A stretch of 64,000 bases of DNA. It comes from Rhodospirillales bacterium. GTDB lineage: Bacteria > Pseudomonadota > Alphaproteobacteria > Rhodospirillales > Defluviicoccaceae. The stretch lies in the NCBI GenBank assembly GCA_016793925.1, contig JAEULH010000063.1, forward strand, positions 1 to 64,000, given 5' to 3'. This document shows positions 45,932-54,978 of the stretch, in pieces (position 1 is the first letter of the stretch; each line of letters begins with the position of its first letter). A program made the translations under genes and the position numbers. The notes beneath the pieces were generated by a model. It saw only the letters and a list, made by a program, of their open reading frames with translations. It was not told the origin of the DNA and did no database searches.

Positions 45932-46642
45932 GTGGCTGTATTGCGTGAGCGCGATCGTTCGCGCTTTATCGTCTACGTACAGAGCGAAAATTTCTTTCGG
46001 GAATGCGTGAGTAAATGTCTCTCGTACTCGTACAGGGACGCAAAAATTGCCGCCTTTCCCACCGTTCGGGACTGCTGCAAGTCGGGTATCGAACCGTTGG
46101 CGGTTACCTTTATCCTTTACGGGATCGACCACAGACACGGCGGACATGACGAGCTCGGTGATGAACTGGCGCAACTGTCGCGCGTCTTTCCGGCTGCGCC
46201 CGTCATCCTGCTTTCGGATCGCGACGCCGCCGATCACGTGCTCGACGCCGTCAAAAGAGGTGCGCGAGGCGTCATTTCGACAAACGAAACGCTCGATGTC
46301 GCCGTCGGTGCGACGCAGGTCGTCACGGCCGGCGGCTCGTTCGTCCCGGAGCACTGCCTTTCCGGATTGCGCCCGGCGCGGGACGGCGGCGAAGACCGCA
46401 GGCGCCGTCACGACGACTTCACACCGCGTCAGATGGCGGTGCTGAAGCGCCTGCGGCAAGGCAAGGCCAACCGCATCATCGCGCACGAACTCGAAATGAG
46501 CGAGAGCAGGGTGAAAGCGCATGTGCGCAACCTGATGCAGAAGCTCAATGCGACAAATCGCACCCAGGTCGCTTTCTTGACGAAAGCATACTTCAATGAC
46601 CGCCATCCGAAGCAGTCCACCGATGGCGGAGCCGGACGGTGA
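45932..46642 (+). CDS. LuxR-type regulator with degenerate receiver
   Basis: A 236-residue DNA-binding protein from GTG 45932, preceded by a strong AAGGAGGGG 12 nt upstream. The C-terminal helix-turn-helix is clear: DDFTPRQMAVLKRLRQGKAN, then RIIAHELEMSESRVKAHVRN and LMQKLNATNRTQ. The N-terminal 130 residues follow the receiver pattern but the phosphoacceptor strand reads VTFILYGIDH with no Asp at the expected site, so it is probably phosphorylation-independent. Divergent from the minus-strand polysaccharide run and likely its regulator (inference). Confidence 0.85.
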   Translation: MAVLRERDRSRFIVYVQSENFFRECVSKCLSYSYRDAKIAAFPTVRDCCKSGIEPLAVTFILYGIDHRHGGHDELGDELAQLSRVFPAAPVILLSDRDAADHVLDAVKRGARGVISTNETLDVAVGATQVVTAGGSFVPEHCLSGLRPARDGGEDRRRRHDDFTPRQMAVLKRLRQGKANRIIAHELEMSESRVKAHVRNLMQKLNATNRTQVAFLTKAYFNDRHPKQSTDGGAGR

Positions 46643-46660
46643 TCGGGTTCACGGCGCGCC

Positions 46661-46693
46661 AGTCGGGGCGGCAGTCGGGGCGGCAGTCGGGCG
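46661..46693. repeat. 12-bp tandem repeat
   Basis: The 12-mer AGTCGGGGCGGC occurs twice exactly (46661-46672, 46673-46684) followed by a partial third copy. It lies just after the LuxR gene stop, in the 338-base gap before the sulfatase. Confidence 0.7.
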
Positions 46694-46926
46694 ATACGCT
46701 TCGGATGTTCCGCTCACGGCCCGCGGCCTAGAACGGCCCTGTGCCGGCAGGGTCCCTGCCCCGTCTTCCCCTTTTTTCAAGACCCACTTGCGCCATGCCC
46801 GTCTGCTTTGCACGAGCCTCGACCGCGCCCTGCTGCGTGCACAACGCTGTCGACCGGTCCGTTGGCCGCATGTGAATGCCCGCCGGGGTCATCCGAAAAC
46901 TATAGTGAGTGGCAATCGCAATGTTA

Positions 46927-46956
46927 TATAAATGGACGAAGTTATAAATGGACGAA
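46927..46956 (+). promoter_or_regulatory. Paired 14-bp direct repeats upstream of the second sulfatase
   Basis: TATAAATGGACGAA occurs at 46927-46940 and 46943-46956, a 16-bp period, ending 24 nt before the ATG at 46981. The sequence is AT-rich in a GC-rich region and could be a regulator binding array or a duplicated start region (each copy carries an ATG). No other feature is visible in the gap 46643-46980. Confidence 0.5.
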
Positions 46957-46980
46957 ATAACGACCGGGGAGGCGGGAAGC

Positions 46981-48543
46981 ATGCGAGCCGTGGGATATCT
47001 GACAGCTTTGGCGCTTATGGTCGTCGCGGGGAGCGCCATGGCGCAAACGGCCTCGACGAAGCCCAACATCCTGGTGATCTTCGGCGATGACATCGGCCAG
47101 ACCAACCTGTCCGCCTACAGCTTCGGGTTGATGGGCTACAGGACCTCGAATATCGACAGGATCGCCAACGAGGGGATGAAATTCACCGATTACTACGCCG
47201 AGCAGAGCTGCACGGCGGGTCGGTCGACGTTCATCACCGGCCAGACGACGCTGCGGACCGGTCTGTCGAAGGTCGGCCTTCCAGGCGCGGATGTGGGGCT
47301 CCAGGACACCGACGTCACCCTCGCCTCGGCGTTGAAAGACAGAGGCTATGCAACCGGCCAGTTCGGCAAGAACCACCTTGGCGACAAGGACAAGTTCCTG
47401 CCGACCAACCACGGCTTCGACGAGTTTTTCGGCAACCTCTACCACCTCAACGCGGAAGAAGAGCCGGAGAATCGCAACTACCCGCAGGATCCGGGCTTCC
47501 GCAAGAACTTCGGGCCGCGCGGCGTGATCAAATCGTCGGCCGATGGCAAAGTTCAGGACACCGGGCCGCTGACGATTAAGCGGATGGAGACGGTGGACGA
47601 CGAGACCGCAGCCGCCGCCATCGATTTCATGCAGCGTCAGGTCGATGCCAAAAAGCCGTTCTTTACCTGGTTCAACACCACGCGCATGCATTTCCGGACG
47701 CATGTGCGCGACGAGCACCGCAGCCCTCCGGGCCTGACGGCGCCGACCGAATACGCCGACGGCATGGTCGAGCATGACGCGCTCGTCGGCCAGGTGCTCG
47801 ACTCGCTCGACAAGATGGGCGTCGCCGACAACACCATCGTGATCTACACAACCGATAACGGCCCGCATCAGAATTCGTGGCCGGATGCTGCCACCACGCC
47901 GTTCCGCAGCGAGAAGAACACCAACTGGGAAGGCGCCTACCGCGTGCCGGCGATGATCCGCTGGCCCGGGCATATCAAGCCGGGCACCGTGGCCAACGGC
48001 ATCGTCTCCGGCCTCGACTGGTTCCCGACGCTGATGGCCGCGGCCGGCGACACCGACATCAAGGAGCGGCTGCTCAAAGGAACCACCATCGGCGGCAAGA
48101 CTTACAAGAACCACCTCGACGGCTACAACCAGCTGCCCTACCTGACCGGCCAGGCGGACAAGAGCGCGCGTCAAGACTTCTTCTATTTTAACGACGACGG
48201 TCAGCTCGTCGCTTTGCGCTACGAAAACTGGAAACTGGTCTTCGCTGAACAGCGCGCGACTGGCACGCTTCAGGTCTGGGCCGAACCGTTCACGAAGCTC
48301 CGCCTGCCCAAGATCTTCGACCTGCGGTCCGACCCCTATGAACGGGCCGACATCACGTCGAATACCTACTGGGACTGGGTGCTGTCCCATGCCTTCCTGG
48401 TCGTTGCCGGACAGGCCTACGTCGCGAAGTTCCTCGACACATTCAAGGAATTCCCGCCCGCACAGCGACCTGCGAGTTTCTCGATCGATCAGATCCAGGC
48501 GGAAATGGAGGAATCGTTCAGGAACGCCGGCTCCGGGCAGTGA
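46981..48543 (+). CDS. Secreted arylsulfatase (CTAGR type)
   Basis: A 520-residue sulfatase with a short signal peptide (ALMVVAGSAMAQ). Metal ligands are in VIFGDDIGQTN (Asp36, Asp37); the formylglycine motif is SCTAGRSTFITGQ with Cys77, the CxAxR variant rather than CxPxR. Later elements include TGQFGKNHLGD and TTDNGPHQNSWPDA. It is shorter than the 23872-26388 sulfatase and belongs to a different subgroup. ATG 46981 is chosen because GGAGG precedes it and it opens the signal peptide. A strong hairpin follows at 48583. Confidence 0.92.
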   Translation: MRAVGYLTALALMVVAGSAMAQTASTKPNILVIFGDDIGQTNLSAYSFGLMGYRTSNIDRIANEGMKFTDYYAEQSCTAGRSTFITGQTTLRTGLSKVGLPGADVGLQDTDVTLASALKDRGYATGQFGKNHLGDKDKFLPTNHGFDEFFGNLYHLNAEEEPENRNYPQDPGFRKNFGPRGVIKSSADGKVQDTGPLTIKRMETVDDETAAAAIDFMQRQVDAKKPFFTWFNTTRMHFRTHVRDEHRSPPGLTAPTEYADGMVEHDALVGQVLDSLDKMGVADNTIVIYTTDNGPHQNSWPDAATTPFRSEKNTNWEGAYRVPAMIRWPGHIKPGTVANGIVSGLDWFPTLMAAAGDTDIKERLLKGTTIGGKTYKNHLDGYNQLPYLTGQADKSARQDFFYFNDDGQLVALRYENWKLVFAEQRATGTLQVWAEPFTKLRLPKIFDLRSDPYERADITSNTYWDWVLSHAFLVVAGQAYVAKFLDTFKEFPPAQRPASFSIDQIQAEMEESFRNAGSGQ

Positions 48544-48582
48544 CGGGCGCCCGTCGGCGGATCCGGAAGGCCGTTCCCGTTG

Positions 48583-48610
48583 GGCGGGCCGCAGCCGGGA
48601 GCGGCCCGCC
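48583..48610 (+). terminator. Hairpin after the second sulfatase
   Basis: A perfect 10-bp stem (GGCGGGCCGC/GCGGCCCGCC) with an 8-nt loop starts 40 nt after the stop. No T-run follows. Confidence 0.6.
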
Positions 48611-48673
48611 ACCGCCACGCGCCGTGAAGAACGTTCGGCTCCGGAAGTCAGCCGGTCATGAGATGCTCCGCTG

Positions 48674-49684
48674 ATGGCCGCTCGCGACGCCATCCTCGCC
48701 CTGCAATCGGCGATGAACGCCGAGGTGCTGGGCCAGCCCCGGCTGATCGAGCGCATGCTGATCGGGCTTCTGGCCGACGGCCATCTGCTCATCGAGGGCC
48801 TGCCCGGTCTCGCCAAGACCCGCGCCGTCAAGGCAATGGCGAAGCACCTGCGCGCCGACTTCAGTCGCATCCAGTTCACGCCCGACCTGCTGCCCTCCGA
48901 CGTGACCGGCACCGACATCTATTACTCCGACAGCGGCAAGAGCGCGTTCCGGTTCGCGGCCGGTCCGATCTTCGGCAACATCGTCCTGGCCGACGAAATC
49001 AACCGGGCCCCGGCCAAGGTGCAGGCCGCTCTCCTCGAAGCGATGGAGGAGCGGCAGGTCACCGCTGGCCAGACGACACACCGTTTGCCGGTTCCGTTCA
49101 TGGTTCTCGCCACCCAGAACCCGATCGAACAGGAGGGGACCTACCCGCTGCCCGAAGCACAGACCGATCGCTTCGTGATGAAGGTCCTGGTGGATTATCC
49201 CACGCCCGAGGATGAACTGGGCGTCCTGCGCCTGGTGCGTTCGGAAGAGCGCGGGGAGCGCGCCGGTGATCCCGACCCGCAACCGGCAACCACCGCCGAG
49301 GGCGGCATCGCGGCAGGCATCGCGGCCGGCCCCGACGATGTCGCCGCCGCGCGTAGCCAGGTTTCGGCGCTGCATGTGGCCGAGCCGATCGAGCGCTACA
49401 TCATCGATATCGTGAACGCGACGCGCAACCCCGCGCCGCTGTCCGACGACCTCGCCAAGGCGATCGAGGTCGGCGTCAGCCCGCGCGCCGGATTGGCGCT
49501 GGACCGCTGCGCGCGCGCCCTCGCCTGGCTGAAGGGCGAGGACTTCGTTTCGCCGGGCGACGTCCAGGCCGTGGCGCCGGACGTGCTGCGGCATCGGCTG
49601 ATCCTGTCCTACGAGGCGCGCGGGTCCGGACGCTCCGCCGATGACGTGATCGAAGATCTGATGGCGCTCGTCGCGGTCGGCTGA
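48674..49684 (+). CDS. MoxR-family AAA+ ATPase
   Basis: A 336-residue cytosolic ATPase, probably a chaperone for the VWA proteins encoded downstream. Walker A is EGLPGLAKTRAVKAMA, Walker B IVLADEINRAPAKVQAALLE, sensor 1 VLATQNPIEQEGTYPLPEAQ; the C-terminal lid spans about 250-336. Within residues 190-225 there is an Ala/Gly/Asp-rich insertion (DPDPQPATTAEGG) not seen in most relatives. It is the first gene of a six-gene run on the plus strand; the next gene starts 46 nt downstream behind a GGGAGGAAGC ribosome binding site. Confidence 0.93.
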   Translation: MAARDAILALQSAMNAEVLGQPRLIERMLIGLLADGHLLIEGLPGLAKTRAVKAMAKHLRADFSRIQFTPDLLPSDVTGTDIYYSDSGKSAFRFAAGPIFGNIVLADEINRAPAKVQAALLEAMEERQVTAGQTTHRLPVPFMVLATQNPIEQEGTYPLPEAQTDRFVMKVLVDYPTPEDELGVLRLVRSEERGERAGDPDPQPATTAEGGIAAGIAAGPDDVAAARSQVSALHVAEPIERYIIDIVNATRNPAPLSDDLAKAIEVGVSPRAGLALDRCARALAWLKGEDFVSPGDVQAVAPDVLRHRLILSYEARGSGRSADDVIEDLMALVAVG

Positions 49685-49730
49685 AAGCGAAGGGGTCCGG
49701 CGATGCGGCCGGGCTTACCTGGGAGGAAGC

Positions 49731-50675
49731 ATGACGACAGCGGATCTTCGCATCCATGTCGGGCTCGATCATCTTGCTGCACTCGAACACCAGGCGCGCG
49801 ATTTCGACTTCCTGCCGCGCCAGCCCGTGGGCAGCGTGCTTGCCGGACGCCGTGCCAGCCGCCTGCGCGGCCGAGGCCTGGAGTTCGAGGAAATTCGGGC
49901 CTATCTCCCGGGCGACGACATCCGCGCAATCGACTGGAAAGTCACTGCGCGAACCGGCGCGCCTCATGTCCGCGTGACGCGCGAGGAACGCGACCGGCCT
50001 GCCTTCCTCCTCGTCGATCAGCGCCAGTCGATGTTCTTCGGCTCCCGTCTCAACATGAAATCGGTAACGGCGGCCGAGATCGCAGGTCTCGCTGCCTGGC
50101 GCATTCTTTCCGCCGGCGATCGGGTGGGCGGCATGGTGCTGACCGATACGAGCCTGGATGAGACACGCGCGGCTCGAAGCCGCGCCGTGGTATTGCGGCT
50201 GCTCGGTCAAGTCGCGGACAAGAACGGCGCCCTGTCGGCTTCGACGGAGGTCGTCCCCGGAGCGTCCGCGGCTCTGAACCGGGCGCTGCGACATGCCGCC
50301 GGGATCCTGACCCATGACTGGCTCTTGATCGTCATCAGCGACCTCGACGGAGCCGACGACGAGACCCTTCGCCTGCTTGTCGATATCGCCGCGCGCAACG
50401 ACGTGGTGATGGCGCTGGTGCATGATCCCATCGCCCACGAGACGCCGGACACCGGGCGTCTGGTCGTCGGCGACGGGCGTCTCCAGGTCGAGCTCGATTT
50501 CGCCGACGCCCGGGTGCGCCGAAACCTCGCCCAGGTCGGCGGCGAGCGATTGAAGCGGCTCCTGGGCTGGCAGACGCGGCTCAACGCGGCGATCCTGCCA
50601 GTCAGCGCGGGCGAGGCGACCGGGCCGCAGCTTCTGCGACTGTTCGGCGCGCCGCCGCGAAAGCAGAGGGTGTGA
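49731..50675 (+). CDS. DUF58 domain protein
   Basis: A 314-residue protein with the DUF58 core RGRGLEFEEIRAYLPGDDIR, AIDWKVTARTGAPHVRVTRE and LLVDQRQSMFFGS, which overlaps a von Willebrand A-like fold with a DxxxS-type strand. No membrane segment is evident, unlike in many relatives. DUF58 proteins almost always accompany MoxR ATPases and VWA proteins. The stop shares one base with the ATG of the next gene. Confidence 0.92.
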   Translation: MTTADLRIHVGLDHLAALEHQARDFDFLPRQPVGSVLAGRRASRLRGRGLEFEEIRAYLPGDDIRAIDWKVTARTGAPHVRVTREERDRPAFLLVDQRQSMFFGSRLNMKSVTAAEIAGLAAWRILSAGDRVGGMVLTDTSLDETRAARSRAVVLRLLGQVADKNGALSASTEVVPGASAALNRALRHAAGILTHDWLLIVISDLDGADDETLRLLVDIAARNDVVMALVHDPIAHETPDTGRLVVGDGRLQVELDFADARVRRNLAQVGGERLKRLLGWQTRLNAAILPVSAGEATGPQLLRLFGAPPRKQRV

Positions 50676-51154
50676 TGGCCGTTGACGACGACAGCCTGAT
50701 CGGCCTGCTGGGTCAGGTTCAGGATATCGTCGAACCCGCCCCCGTTTCGATGTGGCCGGCAACGCCGGCCTGGACAGTGCTGGCGCTGGTCGTGCTCGCG
50801 CTCCTCGGGTACGCCGCTCGCGCCTGTCTGCGCCGCCGCCGCGCCACCGCCTATCGCCGCGCCGCGCTCGCGGAGTTGAAGGCGCTGCAGCCGGCGTTGG
50901 AACGGGCCGATGCGCAGGCGCTGGCCGGGCTCGACGTGCTGATCCGGCGCACCGCCCTCGCCGCGTTCCCCCGCCGCGACGTGGCGTCGCTGACGGGCGC
51001 GGAGTGGGTCGCGTTCCTCGACCGGACGGGCGGGCGATTCGAGGCCTTCGCCGGCGCCCTGGCCGTCGATCCCTACAGCCCGTCCGCGCATTACAGCAAC
51101 GGACCCGCGCTTGCGGGTGCGGCGCGACACTGGATTGCGCATCACCATGCCTGA
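50675..51154 (+). CDS. DUF4381 membrane protein
   Basis: A 159-residue protein with one transmembrane helix (TVLALVVLALLGYAARACL, about residues 35-53) followed by a basic segment and a cytosolic helical domain (YRRAALAELKALQPALERA, LIRRTALAAFPRRDVASLTG). This is the DUF4381 layout found in MoxR/VWA operons of proteobacteria. ATG 50675 overlaps the DUF58 stop. It overlaps the next gene by 8 nt. Confidence 0.88.
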   Translation: MAVDDDSLIGLLGQVQDIVEPAPVSMWPATPAWTVLALVVLALLGYAARACLRRRRATAYRRAALAELKALQPALERADAQALAGLDVLIRRTALAAFPRRDVASLTGAEWVAFLDRTGGRFEAFAGALAVDPYSPSAHYSNGPALAGAARHWIAHHHA

Positions 51155-52148
51155 GTTCGCCGCGCCCTGGGCGTTTTTCGCTCTGCCCCTGCCCCTTCTG
51201 ATCCTGTGGCTGGCCCCGGCCCGCCGCGAAGTCGTGGAGGCGGTTCGTCTGCCCTTCTTCGAAGCGGCAAGCGCGGGCCTCGCTCGCAGCGAAGGTGCGG
51301 TGGTCCGGCGGCGGACATGGGCGCAGATGGCCATTGCCTGGATACTGTGGCTTCTGATCGTCGTCACGCTGGCCCGCCCGGCCTGGGTCGGCGAACCGAT
51401 CGAGCGGAGCGAAGCCGCGCGCGACGTGATGCTTGCGGTCGACATCTCCGGCTCGATGGCGACGCCGGATTTCGTCGGAGCGGACGGCGCCAGGGCGACC
51501 CGGCTCGCTGGCGTGCAGTCCGTGCTGGACGGGTTCATCGCCGGGCGGCGCGACGATCGCATCGGGCTGATCGTGTTCGGATCGGCGCCCTATGTCCTCG
51601 TCCCCTTCACCCGGGACCTCGACGCCGCCCGCTACCTTCTCGCCACCCTTTCACCGGGTATGGCCGGGCAGGATACGATGCTTGGCGATGCGATCGGCCT
51701 TGCCATCCGCTCGTTCATGGCCAGTTCGGTCGAAGCGCGGGTCCTGATCCTGCTCTCGGACGGGTCCGACACCGGCAGCCGCATGGCCCCGGCCAAGGCC
51801 GCCGATATCGCCGCGCGGAACGGGGTCGTCATTCACACCATCGCCGTGGGCGAGCCGAGCGGTTCGGGGGACGACAAGGTCGACATCGCCGCGCTTCGGT
51901 CCATTGCGACCGCTACCGGCGGCACCTTCAATCGCGCCGAGGACGCCAAAGGGTTGAGCGCCATCTACGGCCAGATCGACGCGCTTGGCAAACGCGAGGG
52001 CGCAACCGTCTCCTGGCGGCCGCGGACCCGGCTGACCGCGATCCCCGCCGCCTGTTTCGCGGCCCTGGTTTTTCTGGGCTACGCCGTCGCCCTGTCAGCG
52101 GCCCTGTTGCGTCGCCGCCGCCGCATCCCGAAAGGGGCCCCGGCGTGA
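51147..52148 (+). CDS. VWA-domain membrane protein (BatA-like)
   Basis: A 333-residue protein with an N-terminal helix pair (FAAPWAFFALPLPLLILWL, AIAWILWLLIVVTLARP), a von Willebrand factor A domain (about 90-290) with an intact MIDAS start VMLAVDISGSMATPDF and LLSDGSDTGSRM, and a C-terminal helix. Such BatA proteins sit in the inner membrane with the metal-binding domain in the periplasm. Start ATG 51147; the stop overlaps the GTG of the next gene. Confidence 0.92.
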   Translation: MPEFAAPWAFFALPLPLLILWLAPARREVVEAVRLPFFEAASAGLARSEGAVVRRRTWAQMAIAWILWLLIVVTLARPAWVGEPIERSEAARDVMLAVDISGSMATPDFVGADGARATRLAGVQSVLDGFIAGRRDDRIGLIVFGSAPYVLVPFTRDLDAARYLLATLSPGMAGQDTMLGDAIGLAIRSFMASSVEARVLILLSDGSDTGSRMAPAKAADIAARNGVVIHTIAVGEPSGSGDDKVDIAALRSIATATGGTFNRAEDAKGLSAIYGQIDALGKREGATVSWRPRTRLTAIPAACFAALVFLGYAVALSAALLRRRRRIPKGAPA

Positions 52149-53641
52149 GCCCGATCGCCGCCTTCACCTTCCTGAGGCCATGGGCGCTCCTTGCCCTGCC
52201 GGTTCTGGCGTTGCTCTGGCTGGCGTTGCAGCGAAAGGGCCGGGCCGACGCGTTGAAGAGCCCCCATATCGCGCCGCATCTTCTGGCGGCGCTGACCATC
52301 GGCCGCGGCGCCGCCAAGGGGTCGTCCGCGCCGGCCCTGCTCATCCCCGCCGCGATGCTGATGGCGATCGCAGCGGCCGGACCGGCCTGGCGCCCTGCGC
52401 CGTCGCCTTTCGTGACCGAGGCCGCGCCGGTCGTCGTCGCGCTGGATCTGTCGCAAAGCATGGCCCGGGGCGATATCCAGCCTTCGCGGCTTGAACGAGC
52501 CAAGCAGAAGATCCACGACCTGATCGCTCTGCGCGCCGGAGGACGGGTCGGCTTGATCGCCTACGCGGGATCCGCCCACCTGGTGATGCCGCTGACGAAC
52601 GACCCGACCGCGCTGGAGCCCTTCCTCGAAGGTCTCGATCCGTCGATCATGCCCGCTGCCGGACAACGTCCCTCGAACGCGGCTCGCCTCGCCGAACGGT
52701 TGCTCGCGAACGAGCCCCAGGCCGGTTCGGTGCTGTTCGTCACCGACGGCATCGATCCCGGGGACATTGCAGACTTCCCCCGCGAGGGCAGCGCTCGAGC
52801 GGCGCTGATCGTCGCACCCGACGGCGGCGGCGCCGAGATCCGCAACTGGTCGCGCCAGGCGGGGATCGCGACGGTGACCAGCACGCTCGACAACAGCGAT
52901 CTTGACGCAGTGCAACGCGCGCTGGCCTCCAGCTTCGCCCGCGCCGAGGCAAAGCAGGGCAAGCTGCAGGACGACGGCTGGATCATGGCAGTCCCTGCCG
53001 GTTTGCTGCTGCTGGTGTGGTTCCGGCGCGGGACGACGCTCAACTGGGCCATGATGGCGCTCGCGTTGGTGCTGGCGGGGCCGGTCGGCGCTCGCGCCGA
53101 CGATCTGTCCGACCTGTTCCGGACCCCCGATCAGCAAGGCCAGCGGCTTTATCAGTCCCATCGCTACGCCGAGGCCGCCGATCGCTTCACCGACCCGTCC
53201 TGGCGCGCGGCCGCGCTGTTCCGCAGCGGCAAATACATGGAGGCCGCGGGTCTGCTCGCTTCGATCCGGACTTCGACCGCCCAGTACAACCGGGGCACGG
53301 CGCTGGTGCGCGGGAGGGATTATCGGGGAGCCAAAGCCGCCTTCGAACAGGCCCTGAAGCTTGACCCCGCCAATGCGGCCGCCCGGCACAATCTGGACGT
53401 GACCGAGAAGATCATCGCCTATCTGACGAGCGTAGGGGAGGCGGAGGATCAGGGCGCACAGTCGGAGCCGCCCGACGCCACGGTCAACGACCTGTCGGGC
53501 GATCAGGGCAAGCGTCAGAGGATCGATCGGAACGCGCAGCTTTCCGAGGACGCGGCCGAACAATGGATGCGGCAGGTCCAGACCGAACCGGCGGATTTCC
53601 TCAAATCGCGCTTCGCACTCGAAAACCAGGCTGCGCGATGA
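52145..53641 (+). CDS. VWA and TPR protein (BatB/BatC-like fusion)
   Basis: A 498-residue protein combining what are often two genes: an N-terminal membrane-anchored VWA domain (helices near 15 and 65; MIDAS VVVALDLSQSMARGD; VLFVTDGIDPGD), a central helix pair near 280-315, and a periplasmic TPR region (LYQSHRYAEAADRFTD, AQYNRGTALVRGRDY, AAFEQALKLDPANAAARHN). The C-terminal tail is charged. GTG 52145 overlaps the previous stop as GTGA; the end overlaps the BatD gene by 4 nt. Confidence 0.9.
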   Translation: MSPIAAFTFLRPWALLALPVLALLWLALQRKGRADALKSPHIAPHLLAALTIGRGAAKGSSAPALLIPAAMLMAIAAAGPAWRPAPSPFVTEAAPVVVALDLSQSMARGDIQPSRLERAKQKIHDLIALRAGGRVGLIAYAGSAHLVMPLTNDPTALEPFLEGLDPSIMPAAGQRPSNAARLAERLLANEPQAGSVLFVTDGIDPGDIADFPREGSARAALIVAPDGGGAEIRNWSRQAGIATVTSTLDNSDLDAVQRALASSFARAEAKQGKLQDDGWIMAVPAGLLLLVWFRRGTTLNWAMMALALVLAGPVGARADDLSDLFRTPDQQGQRLYQSHRYAEAADRFTDPSWRAAALFRSGKYMEAAGLLASIRTSTAQYNRGTALVRGRDYRGAKAAFEQALKLDPANAAARHNLDVTEKIIAYLTSVGEAEDQGAQSEPPDATVNDLSGDQGKRQRIDRNAQLSEDAAEQWMRQVQTEPADFLKSRFALENQAAR

Positions 53642-54906
53642 TCCGGGCGCTTGTGATCGCCCTGCTTGCAGCAATCCCTGCCGCGATCGCGCAGGAGAGC
53701 GGGCCCCCTTCGCCGACGATCGCGGTGTCCGTCGACCCGCCCGGCCCGGTCACGGTCGGCGCGCCGGTCGAAGTCGCAGTCACCGTGCTCGTGCCGACCT
53801 ACATGCCGCAACCGCCGGACTGGCCCGACCTGCAGATCGCCGACGCGATCACGCGGTTGCCCGAACGCGCCACCGTGCCCGTCACCCGGCGCGTCGGCCA
53901 TGACATCTGGTCGGGGCTGACGCGAAGCTATGAAATCACGCCGCAGCGGGCGGCCGACTTCGACCTCGGCGGCGCCGAAGCGACCGTCAGGTACGCCGAT
54001 CCCGAAACGAACGAACGGCGCGAGGCGACGCTGCCGCTGCCCGATGTCGTCATCTCAGCCGTCCTGCCAAAGGGGGCGGAAGCCCTGGATCCTTTCGTTT
54101 CGGCGCAGAACCTGACGCTGCGGGCGCGGGTCGACGGGCTGCCGGATGCACCGAAGCCGGGAGACGCCTTCAGGCTGACGTTGACGACCGTGGCGACCGG
54201 AACCCGTTCGATGCTGCTGCCGCCTCTGGCCGATCGGCTGGACGTGCCCGCGGGCCTGCGCGCCTATCCGCGCCAGCCCGAGCTCAGCGATACGGCGCCC
54301 GGCGGCGGAGACCTGCCCACGGCAACGCGCATCGAGGCGATCTCCTTCGTCATCGAGGCGCCCGGCGCCTACATCCTGCCCGCGCAGAGCGTCGAGTGGT
54401 GGAACACCGCTGCGCAACGCGTCGAAACCGCGACGACGGATCCGATCGACATAGCCGTCGCCGGCGCCCTCGGCGATGCGGCATCGCAGACCATGCGGAC
54501 CCTGCAGCCGCTCGTGTTGGCGGGTGCGGCCCTTGTGCTTGCCACTCTCGGCGGCGGGTTGGCCGTTCTTCGCCACAGACGGCGCGGACGCCTGCCGTCA
54601 CCTTCGGAAAGACGGCTGTACCGTCAGTTGCGGGCGGCGGTGCGACGCGGTCGGATCGAGACCATCCGGCCTCGGCTTTACCGCTGGTCGGCCGCATTGA
54701 CCCCGGCGGACCCGGGGCCGCAAATCGAAACTCTCTTGCGCCGGTTGGAGCGGGCGGCGTTCGGCCCTGAACCGTCGGAGGCCGACGCGACGATACGCGC
54801 CGCGTTGCTCGCCGCGCTCGTCGAGCGCCGTCGCGCCGCCCCAGCGAAGCCTCTGCGCGCGGAAGCCGCGCTGCCCGCGCTCAACCCGGACTGGTCGCGC
54901 TTGTAG
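53638..54906 (+). CDS. BatD-like protein
   Basis: A 422-residue protein with a signal peptide (MIRALVIALLAAIPAAIAQ), a beta-rich periplasmic region (about 20-290, immunoglobulin-like strands such as TVGAPVEVAVTVLVP and SLT-type repeats), a transmembrane helix near 305-325 (LVLAGAALVLATLGGGLAVL) and a basic cytosolic tail. Fits BatD of MoxR/VWA operons. The ATG overlaps the TGA of the previous gene. The whole six-gene run is implicated in envelope stress or cell-surface maturation in other bacteria; specific role here unknown. Confidence 0.85.
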   Translation: MIRALVIALLAAIPAAIAQESGPPSPTIAVSVDPPGPVTVGAPVEVAVTVLVPTYMPQPPDWPDLQIADAITRLPERATVPVTRRVGHDIWSGLTRSYEITPQRAADFDLGGAEATVRYADPETNERREATLPLPDVVISAVLPKGAEALDPFVSAQNLTLRARVDGLPDAPKPGDAFRLTLTTVATGTRSMLLPPLADRLDVPAGLRAYPRQPELSDTAPGGGDLPTATRIEAISFVIEAPGAYILPAQSVEWWNTAAQRVETATTDPIDIAVAGALGDAASQTMRTLQPLVLAGAALVLATLGGGLAVLRHRRRGRLPSPSERRLYRQLRAAVRRGRIETIRPRLYRWSAALTPADPGPQIETLLRRLERAAFGPEPSEADATIRAALLAALVERRRAAPAKPLRAEAALPALNPDWSRL

Positions 54907-54978
54907 GCGATCCGGCTCGCGGATCCGTTCCGCCGGCGAACAGCTCGGCAAAGGCGGAACGAGAGGCGGCGAAGAGCC

